Notes under the pieces: generated by a model
Seen by the model: only the letters and a program-made list of their open reading frames with translations
The model's database searches: none
What the model was told of the DNA's origin: nothing
Made by a program: the position numbers and the translations under genes
Assembly (NCBI GenBank): GCA_963825635.1
Contig: CAWGTU010000004.1
Span: 1 to 64,000 of the forward strand
Source of the DNA: JAOUEA01 sp963825635
Lineage (GTDB): Bacteria > Actinomycetota > UBA4738 > HRBIN12
DNA length: 64,000 nt
Direction: 5' to 3'
Part shown: positions 1 to 6,985 of the stretch, in pieces
Position numbering within the stretch: the first letter of the stretch is position 1
Layout of the letters: every line of letters starts with the position of its first letter

Positions 1-718
1 ACCTGAAGAACATCTGCCGCGCGAGTAGGGAAGGCGCGAGGAACGCCGGGATGGACCAGAAGCCAATCTCTTCCGCGAAGATGGCGACGATGAGGCCTAG
101 AACGCCGAGTCCCAGATAACTCACCAGGAACTCACTTAGTCGACCGATTCGAAGTTCGCGGATAACGGCGAGCGGAGGGATACCTACTCGGAGGCTTGTG
201 AATACAGTCACCATCGCTGTATTGACTCCGTAGTCGGCAATGGCAGCAACCATCGCTGGAGCGACGAGCGTCCATTGAGGAACGGTGTCGATGCCAGCCG
301 GCCCAGCAAGCCAGTGAAAGACTGCGCTCGCCGCCAAGACCGACAGACTCACCTGGCAACGATTGAACAGTGCCCTGAGCAAGGTCACGTCATGTCGAAG
401 CTCCCGCGGATCGAAGGAACCGAGCAGCGCCGTGACGGCTGCGGCGGGGGGCGAAAAGAGGATGGCCACGGTCATGAGCAACGGGAACCCGAGGCTGAGG
501 TGGACACCTCGCCAGGCCGGCACTGGAAGAAGCTCGACGACGGCAATCAGGGCAGCCCAGAGAAGGAGCTCAGCGTAGAAGACAAGCTCTTGGTCGATTA
601 CGGTCTCGTCGTTGGCAAGCAAGACCGCGAGCAGAACCAGCGTTGGAATGATCACCGTGAGCTCGAACGCCAGCAGCAGGCGTTCCCGGGCCTCGACTGT
701 TGAACCTTGAGTCTTCAC
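1..718 (-). CDS. Multi-pass membrane sensor-domain protein, 3' end cut by window edge
   Basis: Reading the minus strand from a GTG at 718 gives 239 codons without a stop before the left edge. The product opens MKTQGSTVEARERLLLAFEL and is almost wholly hydrophobic, with roughly six to eight membrane spans. A stretch reading DPRELRHDV followed by RALFNRCQVSLSVL matches DPREWRHEI / RAICNRGQTALSVV in the histidine kinase at 1035-2534, so both share one membrane sensor module. The effector domain would lie beyond base 1 and cannot be seen; a cyclic-di-GMP enzyme or a kinase are both possible. A GGAGAG lies about 12 nt upstream of the start. Base composition is less GC-rich than most of the window. 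Confidence 0.75.
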   Translation of the reverse strand, partial: MKTQGSTVEARERLLLAFELTVIIPTLVLLAVLLANDETVIDQELVFYAELLLWAALIAVVELLPVPAWRGVHLSLGFPLLMTVAILFSPPAAAVTALLGSFDPRELRHDVTLLRALFNRCQVSLSVLAASAVFHWLAGPAGIDTVPQWTLVAPAMVAAIADYGVNTAMVTVFTSLRVGIPPLAVIRELRIGRLSEFLVSYLGLGVLGLIVAIFAEEIGFWSIPAFLAPSLLARQMFFR

Positions 719-810
719 ACGGTCATCTTCGGCTCTCCGGGGACCCTTTGAAAGTAGGACACGTGGAGGGGTCGGGCCCTACACCGAACGCAGTAGCTTC
801 AATTCCCCGT

Positions 811-853
811 TGTCCCCCGTGTGGGTGTCCCCCGATAGTCTGTGTTGTCCCCC
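811..853 (+). promoter_or_regulatory. Three TGTCCCCC direct repeats around a TAGTCT -10 candidate
   Basis: The octamer TGTCCCCC occurs at 811-818, 826-833 and 846-853. A TAGTCT hexamer at 836-841 sits between the second and third copies. The block lies between the divergent starts of the membrane-sensor gene (718, minus) and the 27-residue peptide gene (913, plus). Such repeats fit a response-regulator or repressor operator, but no binding protein is identified. Assignment as an operator is inference. Confidence 0.45.
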
Positions 854-912
854 AGATGGGGTCAGCATCTGCATCAAGAGAACGACGTGACCGTCGGAGA
901 AGGAGTGGGGCC

Positions 913-996
913 ATGAAGATCGCTCGTCGAATCGCCATCGCTCTTGGCTCTATGCTCGCAATCGCCCTCGCGGGCGGCGCGCACTGGAAGGCCTGA
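913..996 (+). CDS. 27-residue hydrophobic peptide, candidate signal peptide or pheromone
   Basis: A short frame begins at ATG 913 with a textbook AAGGAG (900-905) seven bases upstream, and ends at TGA 994-996. The product starts MKIARRIAIALG and ends GGAHWKA: three positively charged residues, then a hydrophobic helix rich in Ala/Leu/Ile, then a short polar tail. It is followed 26 bases later by a strong intrinsic terminator, so it looks like a complete monocistronic unit. It lies between two genes encoding the same membrane sensor module. It could be an export-dependent signalling peptide, a small membrane peptide or a toxin; no family is recognised. Confidence 0.55.
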   Translation: MKIARRIAIALGSMLAIALAGGAHWKA

Positions 997-1022
997 GCAG
1001 GACCAAGAAGCCTCACCAGCCA

Positions 1023-1057
1023 GACCCCGGAGTCTCATTCCGGGGTCTTGTTGTTTT
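1023..1057 (+). terminator. Rho-independent terminator after the small peptide
   Basis: GACCCCGGA (1023-1031) pairs perfectly with TCCGGGGTC (1039-1047) across a 7-nt loop, followed by TTGTTGTTTT. The T-rich side faces plus-strand transcription. The stop codon of the convergent histidine kinase (1035-1037) lies inside the hairpin. Confidence 0.85.
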
Positions 1058-2534
1058 CGTCCTTCGGGATGAGGGCGTTGATGGTCGTCCCCGAACCAAG
1101 GCTGGAATTTACATCAACGACTCCGCTGGCAGCCGTGACGCGCTCCGCAATCAGGCTCAAGCCGAAGTGGCTCGAAGACTCGACTTGGCTCGGATCAAAG
1201 CCAACCCCGTCATCAGCAACGGTCAGCTCCAGCCAGTCACCCCGCTCCTTTAGGATGACGGATACTTCGGATGCCTTCGAATGCCTTGCGGCGTTGCTCA
1301 TCGCTTCCCGGGCAAGCTGATAGCAGAGCAACTCTGCCGACTCTGTTCCACACACTTCGCCGATCTCCAACGCAAACCTCGGAGCACCCGCCGACTCAAG
1401 ACGCTGGGCGACGAGTCTGAGGCTGCTGGCAAGGCCCCCTGGCCCAACTTTGGCACCCCGAAGTCCTCTGACGACGTCCCGCACGGCAGACTGCGCCAGC
1501 TCTGTCGCTGACAGGAGCTCCGGAAGATCCTCATCGAGGCTAAGCAGGCGTCCTGAATTCAAGTCTTGGCGCAAGACCTGCCCCATGAGATGGACCTTGA
1601 ACAGTGGTGGGAGGACTTCGTCATGTAGCTCCCCGGCCAAGACTTGTCGTTCGTCACGTCGCTCGCGGGCAAGCGAGTCGGTGGCCATCATGAGCGCCTT
1701 GCCTCTTCGATCGGCATCGCGCCGGAGAAGGAGAACCTGTCGACTCTGTTCAAATACTCCCTTCGCCAACGCCAACGGCACGACGAAAGCTACGAGACCC
1801 TTCAGGCCCATGCTCGCGGTCGCCTCTGCCAGTAGAACGCTCATCAGGCCGTAAGAGAGGTACATGAGAGCGAACAGGCGACTCGATCCGAGCTGGAGTT
1901 GAGATAGTGCTGTGGGGACTGAGGTACCCGTCCGAACTGAGGTCATCAGAGCCACAAGACCGTAGTTGATGGATATGTCCGTGCCCAGTGCCAGCAGGCC
2001 AGCCAGGAGAGAACCTGGCCAGACGCCCAGTTCTCCTCCGACAGCAGTGAAGGCGAGGGCGCCACCAACGACGCTAAGGGCTGTTTGACCTCTGTTGCAG
2101 ATTGCCCTTGAGACGCTTATCTCGTGGCGCCACTCTCGCGGATCTACATAAGCGATCAAGGCAATCGCGCCGCCGACCCCAGGGCCAAGGACCAACCCAG
2201 CCGCCAACAGCACGGGCATGTCCAAGGATAGGGCGGTTGTCGAGCCAGATCTCACGGAGAGAATGCCGGCGAGGGCAGCGGCAGACCCAAAGACCAACAG
2301 CTCGGTCCCAGAAGCAGGTTGATGCTCGTTCGCGATTCCGACCATGACGGCCCCGACAGCGGACGAGAAGATCACCACCGCCAGAAGGCGAAATCGAGCT
2401 GACTCCCGCTTCTCGCCGGCCCCAACGTGAACTCTGCGGATAGCTGCGCCGTCGGACACCCTGAGCCCTCCCCCTTGAATCCTTGTTCCGTGATCCCCGG
2501 ACGGTGGGAGCTTTCTAACCGGCGGCAGTGACAC
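1035..2534 (-). CDS. NarL/DegS-type membrane sensor histidine kinase (HisKA_3)
   Basis: A 499-residue protein with about eight hydrophobic segments at residues 48-262, then a dimerisation/phosphoacceptor region with ERRDERQVLAGELHDEVLPP (His304), and a C-terminal HATPase domain with N-box AREAMSNAARHSK and G-box DDGVGFD. This is the HisKA_3 layout that normally partners NarL/LuxR-type regulators; none is adjacent, because the regulator at 2597 is of the OmpR type and belongs with the kinase at 3336. The membrane half is the same module as in the gene at 1-718. The first ATG is 62 bp from the divergent regulator start; a start further inside, before the first membrane span, is also possible. 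Confidence 0.88.
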   Translation of the reverse strand: MSLPPVRKLPPSGDHGTRIQGGGLRVSDGAAIRRVHVGAGEKRESARFRLLAVVIFSSAVGAVMVGIANEHQPASGTELLVFGSAAALAGILSVRSGSTTALSLDMPVLLAAGLVLGPGVGGAIALIAYVDPREWRHEISVSRAICNRGQTALSVVGGALAFTAVGGELGVWPGSLLAGLLALGTDISINYGLVALMTSVRTGTSVPTALSQLQLGSSRLFALMYLSYGLMSVLLAEATASMGLKGLVAFVVPLALAKGVFEQSRQVLLLRRDADRRGKALMMATDSLARERRDERQVLAGELHDEVLPPLFKVHLMGQVLRQDLNSGRLLSLDEDLPELLSATELAQSAVRDVVRGLRGAKVGPGGLASSLRLVAQRLESAGAPRFALEIGEVCGTESAELLCYQLAREAMSNAARHSKASEVSVILKERGDWLELTVADDGVGFDPSQVESSSHFGLSLIAERVTAASGVVDVNSSLGSGTTINALIPKDENNKTPE

Positions 2535-2584
2535 ACTTCAAGGAGAGTGACAAGAGTTCTCCACCGAAGTTCCTGGCGCGCGGC

Positions 2585-2590
2585 TACCAT
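2585..2590 (+). promoter_or_regulatory. -10 hexamer TACCAT, leaderless start of the response regulator
   Basis: TACCAT ends 6 nt before ATG 2597 and no ribosome binding site intervenes, so the transcript probably starts at or next to the start codon. Confidence 0.5.
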
Positions 2591-2596
2591 CGCTCC

Positions 2597-3301
2597 ATGA
2601 AACCTCGTGTGCTCGTCGTGGAGGACGAGACGAGCATCTCCGAGCCGCTCGCAGAACACCTTTCGCGAGAAGGGTTCCACCCGCAGGTGACCGGCACGAT
2701 CGCCGAGGCGACGACCGCCTACGAAGTCGCAGAGCCGGACTTCTTGCTGCTCGACGTGATGCTTCCCGACGGAGACGGCCGAGACCTGTGTCGGGAGATC
2801 CGGCGTCGCTCCGACGTGCCGATCATCATGCTCACCGCCCGCGGCGAAGAGGTCGACCGCATCGTCGGACTCGAGCTCGGCGCCGACGACTACGTCGTCA
2901 AGCCGTTCAGCGCAGGCGAGCTCGTGGCCCGCATGCGTGCGATCATGCGCCGGGGCCGAGCCGGGAGCGAGGTCACCTCGAAGTCCCCGATCGTCATCGG
3001 GGCGATCTCGATCGACCCCTCGTCCCGGGTGGTGACGAAGGACGCCCGAGACGTCCAGCTCGCGGCCAAGGAATTCGACCTGCTGTTGCTGCTGATGTCG
3101 CGGGCCGGCGAGGTCGTCCCGCGTGAGCAGATCATGGACGAGGTCTGGGACCCACACTGGTTCGGTCCCACGAAGACGCTCGACGTGCACATCTCCTGGC
3201 TGCGCAAGAAGCTCGAGGACGATCCGAGCCACCCGCGCTACATCACCACGAGTCGCGGAGTGGGCTTCCGCTTCGCGATCCCCGCCGACGTCAAGGACTG
3301 A
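2597..3301 (+). CDS. OmpR/PhoB-family response regulator
   Basis: A 234-residue protein with a receiver domain (acidic pair Glu9/Asp10, phosphoacceptor Asp53 in LLLDVMLPDGDG, switch Lys in YVVKPF) followed by a winged-helix DNA-binding domain ending TLDVHISWLRKKLEDDP and TSRGVGFRFA. The start at 2597 gives the usual MKPRVLVVEDE beginning and has a -10-like TACCAT just upstream. It is followed by its sensor kinase at 3336, so the two form a classical two-component system. The signal is unknown. Confidence 0.95.
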   Translation: MKPRVLVVEDETSISEPLAEHLSREGFHPQVTGTIAEATTAYEVAEPDFLLLDVMLPDGDGRDLCREIRRRSDVPIIMLTARGEEVDRIVGLELGADDYVVKPFSAGELVARMRAIMRRGRAGSEVTSKSPIVIGAISIDPSSRVVTKDARDVQLAAKEFDLLLLLMSRAGEVVPREQIMDEVWDPHWFGPTKTLDVHISWLRKKLEDDPSHPRYITTSRGVGFRFAIPADVKD

Positions 3302-3335
3302 GGAGGCTCACACGAAGGTTCGAACGCGCCTCGTC

Positions 3336-4784
3336 ATGGCCTTCGCCTATGTGTTGATCACCGTGATCGTTGCCCTGACCGTGCCCCTCGCGGTCAACCT
3401 GCGCGAACGCGCCGAGTCGGACCTGCTCGGTCAGGCGAAGGTCACCGCCCAGGCCCTCGCGGCGTCGTTCGACTCGTCGTCGTTGGCGCCGGGCTCGCGC
3501 GACCAACTGACGCGTCAGGCCGAGCGATACTCCAGACAGATCGAAGGGCGGGTGCTGGTGATGGACGAAGGCGGCGTGGTGCTCGCCGACGCGAATCCCT
3601 TCTCCATCCCCACCGCGTCGGCCGTCGGCGAGGACTACGCGACCGTTCAGCGCCCGGAGGTACTGAGCGCTCTCGTCGACGGAGAACCGTCCGCGATCGT
3701 TCGCACGAGCGATGAGCTCGCGGTCGACCTGCTGTTGGCCTCGGCGCCCATCGTCGACGACCCCGACGGTCGACCGGTGATCGTCGGCGCGGTGCGCATC
3801 ACGCTCGACGTGCAGCGCGTGAGCGACTCCGTCAGACGCGTCACGATCGTCGTGATCGCGATCGGCCTCGCCGGGCTGCTCGCGGGCATGCTGGTGGCGT
3901 TCGTGCTCGCGGGGTCGCTCGCGCGGCCGCTGACGAAGCTCGCGGCGGCGGCCCGGAGCCTGGGCAAGGGCGATCTCTCGACCAGAGTGGGGGGGATCGG
4001 CGGGCCCGACGAGGTGAGGGAGCTCGCGGGTTCGTTCGACGAGATGGCCGACCGGGTCGAGCGCACGTTCCAGGCGCAGCGGTCTTTCGTGGCGAACGCG
4101 TCGCATCAGCTCCGCACCCCGCTCACCGGCATGAAGCTCAGGGTCGAACGTGCCTCCGACGAGACCGACGACCCGGAGCTGCGCACCCAGCTCGAGGCGG
4201 CCGACCGTGAGGTCGACCGCATGGCTGCGACGATCGATCGCATGCTGGAGATGGCTCACGAGGTCGAGGAGGGCGCGCCGACGGAGGCCGATGCCGGCGA
4301 GGCCGCGCGCGCCGGCGCGGAGCGGTGGGCCGATCGCGCGAGCCAGCGCGGGGCTGAGATCACAACCGACGCTGCCGATCGGGCGCCCGTGCACGCGAAT
4401 CCGACGGACCTCGATCAGATCGTGGACAACCTGCTGGACAACGCCACGGCGTATGCGCCCGGTGCGATCGAGGTCACGGTGACCCCGGGCCCCAAGCGCA
4501 CGGTGCTCGCCGTACGCGATCACGGCCCGGGTGTCGCCACCGACGAGCGTGAGGCCGTCACCGAGCGCTTCTCTCGTGGCCGCGCGGCTCCACCGGGAGG
4601 CTCGGGCCTCGGGCTCGCGATCGCTCGCGAGCTCGCCGAACGCTGGGGCGGATCGCTCGAACTGATCGGCCCGCCCGGCGGCGGGACGCTCGTCGAGATC
4701 CGGTTGCGGCCGGCGCCGGGACCATCGAGCGGCGGCGTCGGATCCGATGACCGACCGGTCGCGGACGAGGCGCGGATCACATGA
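3336..4784 (+). CDS. Two-component sensor histidine kinase with HAMP domain
   Basis: A 482-residue kinase: membrane span at 5-20, extracytoplasmic region of about 145 residues, second span at 170-192, HAMP linker (SLARPLTKLAAAAR), HisKA with ANASHQLRTPLTG (His257), and HATPase with DNLLDNATAYAP and RDHGPGVA. It pairs with the OmpR-type regulator directly upstream. The start is uncertain: an AGGAGG at 3301-3306 is too far from ATG 3336, and no ATG, GTG or TTG lies in frame close to it; ACG 3312 would fit spatially but is not a standard start. Its end overlaps the next gene by ATGA. Confidence 0.92.
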   Translation: MAFAYVLITVIVALTVPLAVNLRERAESDLLGQAKVTAQALAASFDSSSLAPGSRDQLTRQAERYSRQIEGRVLVMDEGGVVLADANPFSIPTASAVGEDYATVQRPEVLSALVDGEPSAIVRTSDELAVDLLLASAPIVDDPDGRPVIVGAVRITLDVQRVSDSVRRVTIVVIAIGLAGLLAGMLVAFVLAGSLARPLTKLAAAARSLGKGDLSTRVGGIGGPDEVRELAGSFDEMADRVERTFQAQRSFVANASHQLRTPLTGMKLRVERASDETDDPELRTQLEAADREVDRMAATIDRMLEMAHEVEEGAPTEADAGEAARAGAERWADRASQRGAEITTDAADRAPVHANPTDLDQIVDNLLDNATAYAPGAIEVTVTPGPKRTVLAVRDHGPGVATDEREAVTERFSRGRAAPPGGSGLGLAIARELAERWGGSLELIGPPGGGTLVEIRLRPAPGPSSGGVGSDDRPVADEARIT

Positions 4785-5404
4785 GCGATCCCGCGAACGT
4801 TCCGACCCTGGTGGTGTGGACCGACCCCGGCTGTCCATGGGCGTGGGAGACGTCGCGATGGCTGAGGGACCTGCGGGATCGGGACATGTTCACGATCGAG
4901 TGGCACCTGTTCAGCCTCGAGATCAACACGGCCGGCCTGCAGATGCCGTTCCACGAGGCGGCGGATCGTTACGGGGAGGCCCTCACCGCGATGGCGCTCG
5001 CCCGGCGCGAGGGTGGTGACCCCGCCCTCGAGGCGTACTACGTCGCGCTCGGTACGATCGTGCACGACGAGGCAGAGCCGATCTCACCGGACGTTGCCGT
5101 ACGAGCAGCCGAGGCGGCGGGCATGCCCGGACTCCTCGACCGGGCCAGATCGGACCCCGGCCTCGCCGAGGCGATCGTCCAGGAGTATCGGGACGCCCGC
5201 GAACTCGACGTCTTCGGCGTGCCGACCTTGCGCCTGGGCGACGCTCCGCCGATCTACGGGCCCATCATTCCCGAGGCGCCTTCGGGCGCCGAGGCGCTGG
5301 AGTGGTGGCAGCACATCTCGTGGCTGATCGGGCGCGACGACGTGTACGAGCTGAAGCGCTGGCCGCGCGGGCGCCGGCCTGGCTCCTCCTTTACCTCCCC
5401 TTAG
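4781..5404 (+). CDS. Rv2466c-like DsbA-fold oxidoreductase with a single active-site cysteine
   Basis: A 207-residue thioredoxin/DsbA-fold protein. WTDPGCPWAWETSRWL near the N-terminus and DVFGVPTLRLG (cis-proline loop) match the mycothiol-dependent nitroreductase Rv2466c family of Actinomycetota. That family has a CPWC pair; here the second Cys is Ala (CPWA, Cys18 only), which implies a monothiol mechanism. It is translationally coupled to the kinase (ATGA overlap), so it may be part of that signalling operon. The function in reducing nitro compounds or mixed disulfides is inferred from family membership only. Confidence 0.8.
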   Translation: MSDPANVPTLVVWTDPGCPWAWETSRWLRDLRDRDMFTIEWHLFSLEINTAGLQMPFHEAADRYGEALTAMALARREGGDPALEAYYVALGTIVHDEAEPISPDVAVRAAEAAGMPGLLDRARSDPGLAEAIVQEYRDARELDVFGVPTLRLGDAPPIYGPIIPEAPSGAEALEWWQHISWLIGRDDVYELKRWPRGRRPGSSFTSP

Positions 5405-5416
5405 CCCGGCCCCATC

Positions 5417-5422
5417 TAGGCT
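5417..5422 (+). promoter_or_regulatory. -10 hexamer TAGGCT
   Basis: TAGGCT ends 6 nt before ATG 5429. The spacer contains GGAG, too close to the ATG to act as a normal ribosome binding site, which favours a leaderless start. Confidence 0.45.
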
Positions 5423-5428
5423 CGGAGC

Positions 5429-5833
5429 ATGAAACGCATCCTGATCGTCGGCGCCTACGCGTTGGGTGGACTCGCGCTCGCCGGAGCCATCTCGCTGGGA
5501 GCGTTCGCTGTCACCGCGCGCCAGCTCAGCGAGACGCCGGAGCCGATCAGCGTCGGCCGATCGGTGAGCGTGGACCCGGCCGCCGACGACGCGGGTGGCT
5601 CGGGCGACGGCGCCGGGCAGAGTGGACAGGGAGGCGCATGGTCCCCGTCGTGGTCTCCATCGCCCTCCGGCTCCCCGTCGGGCTCGGGGTCCGATGACGG
5701 TGGGTCGGGAGGCGGGGACGACGACTCCTCCGGCTCCGGGAACGACGACTCATCCGGCTCAGGCGACGATGACGACGACGGTGGTAGCGACGACTCGTCG
5801 GGCTCCGGGGACGACGATCACGACGACGACTGA
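5429..5833 (+). CDS. Small exported Ser/Gly/Asp-rich low-complexity protein
   Basis: A 134-residue protein that starts MKRILIVGAYALGG, with one hydrophobic segment (about 4-29) that can be a signal peptide or anchor. The rest is low complexity: a Ser-Pro/Ser-Gly zone, then repeated DDSSGSG-type units with long acidic runs ending DDDHDDD. No enzyme domain is visible. The acidic repeats could bind cations or hold the chain extended outside the membrane. Codon repetitiveness means copy number may vary by slippage. No homologue is recognised. Confidence 0.6.
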   Translation: MKRILIVGAYALGGLALAGAISLGAFAVTARQLSETPEPISVGRSVSVDPAADDAGGSGDGAGQSGQGGAWSPSWSPSPSGSPSGSGSDDGGSGGGDDDSSGSGNDDSSGSGDDDDDGGSDDSSGSGDDDHDDD

Positions 5834-5877
5834 GGCCTTCCACCGTTCCCCCGAGCCGTGAGAGGATGGTGGTTCCG

Positions 5878-6318
5878 ATGACGGACCACCTCCATCGACA
5901 CGACGTGTGGGGCGACGACCCCGAGGAACGCGACGCCAGCGCGGTCGTCGAGGAGCTGCTCGCCGAGCCCGGCATGGCGAGGAAGTGGCACGACCACCCC
6001 ACGATCGTCTGGACGAAGGCCGTCGGCCGCTTCATCGGGCGCAACGGCCAGCGGATCGCGGTCACGATCGCCGGGTTCGCCGTCCTGCTCGCCGGGGTCG
6101 CGCTCCTCGTGCTCCCCGGCCCCGGCTGGCTGCTGATCTTCGTCGGCCTCGGCATCCTCTCGACCGAGTACATGTGGGCCCGCCGCCTGCTCGACACGGC
6201 GAAACGGAAGGCCGAGCAGGCCAAGAACGCCGTGGTCGATCGGAAGAACGGGCGGGCCGAACGCCGCGAGGCACGCCGCAACGGCGTCGCCTCGACCTCG
6301 ACCGACGACGCCGCCTGA
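5878..6318 (+). CDS. PGPGW-motif integral membrane protein
   Basis: A 146-residue protein with the diagnostic LLVLPGPGWLLIFVGLGIL signature of the putative transmembrane PGPGW family, in two adjacent membrane spans at about residues 57-100, followed by a basic cytoplasmic tail (TAKRKAEQAKNAVVDRKNGRAERREARR). The acidic N-terminal region of about 45 residues is soluble. ATG 5878 is preferred to the in-frame ATG at 5866, where the GAGG is too close. The family has no established biochemical role. Confidence 0.8.
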   Translation: MTDHLHRHDVWGDDPEERDASAVVEELLAEPGMARKWHDHPTIVWTKAVGRFIGRNGQRIAVTIAGFAVLLAGVALLVLPGPGWLLIFVGLGILSTEYMWARRLLDTAKRKAEQAKNAVVDRKNGRAERREARRNGVASTSTDDAA

Positions 6319-6329
6319 GCGCACCCCAC

Positions 6330-6425
6330 ATGGCCGCCGGCCGCATCCTGATCGGCACGTCGAGCTGGTCGCCGGTTGCCCGACAGCTTCTCCCTCGACG
6401 CATGGCGCTGGTGCTCGATCCATAG
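6330..6425 (+). pseudogene. Remnant of a second DUF72 gene (5' end only)
   Basis: The frame from ATG 6330 reads MAAGRILIGTSSWS, nearly identical to the opening MAGRVLIGTSSWT of the intact DUF72 gene at 6986, and the DNA is alike over about 45 bases. Similarity stops there and the frame closes at 6425. It looks like a truncated duplicate, or the trace of an older DUF72 copy cut by a deletion next to the gene at 6457. Confidence 0.6.
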
Positions 6426-6456
6426 GACACTCGCGGACGTCCTGAAAGGAGCAGCG

Positions 6457-6984
6457 ATGCTGGCGACCGACGCGTACGTCGTGGCACTGCGGATCGTGCA
6501 CATCGCCACCGGGGTCATCTGGGTCGGCTCGTTGTTCGTGGTGGTGGTATTCGTGCAGCCCAGCGCCGCGGTGCTCGGGGCGGCGGGGGCTCCGTTCATG
6601 TCGGAGCTCCGCCGGCGTCGATTCGTGGATGTCGTCTTCATCGACGCCGTGTTCACCGTCGTCGCCGGGGCGTTCCTCTACTGGCACGACTGGCACCTGC
6701 ATCCGACCTTCGGCGACTGGATGGGCTCGAGCTTCGGGACCTGGTTGACGGTGGGCGCCCTGCTCGCGATCTCGGGACTCGTCGTCGCAGGAGCGGTCAC
6801 GCGCCCCACCATCGGTCGGCTCGTTTCCCTAGGGAAGCAGGTCGCCGAGTCGGGCGGCACGCCCCCGCCTGAGACGGCCGAGCGGATCGGCTCGCTCCAG
6901 CGCCGACTCGTCGTCGCCGAGCGTGTGAGCTTCTCTCTGGTCCTCCTCGCGGTCGTGGCGATGGCGTCGGCGCGGTACCTCTGA
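6457..6984 (+). CDS. Four-span integral membrane protein (DUF2269/CopD-like)
   Basis: A 175-residue protein with about four membrane segments, beginning MLATDAYVVALRIVHIATGVIWVGSLF. The VHIATGVIWVGSLF pattern, with its histidine in the first span, resembles small DUF2269 or CopD-like membrane proteins; the exact family is not certain. AAAGGAG (6445-6451) precedes ATG 6457 at normal spacing, so in-frame upstream starts are rejected. It ends one base before the DUF72 gene and is probably co-transcribed with it. Confidence 0.75.
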   Translation: MLATDAYVVALRIVHIATGVIWVGSLFVVVVFVQPSAAVLGAAGAPFMSELRRRRFVDVVFIDAVFTVVAGAFLYWHDWHLHPTFGDWMGSSFGTWLTVGALLAISGLVVAGAVTRPTIGRLVSLGKQVAESGGTPPPETAERIGSLQRRLVVAERVSFSLVLLAVVAMASARYL

Positions 6985-6985
6985 G

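Noticed and set aside
275..703. Plus-strand open frames in the first 700 bases
   Set aside because: The minus strand carries a continuous hydrophobic protein homologous to the neighbouring kinase; the plus-strand frames are its shadows.
811..853. CRISPR-like array
   Set aside because: Only three 8-base repeats with unequal short spacing and no cas genes.
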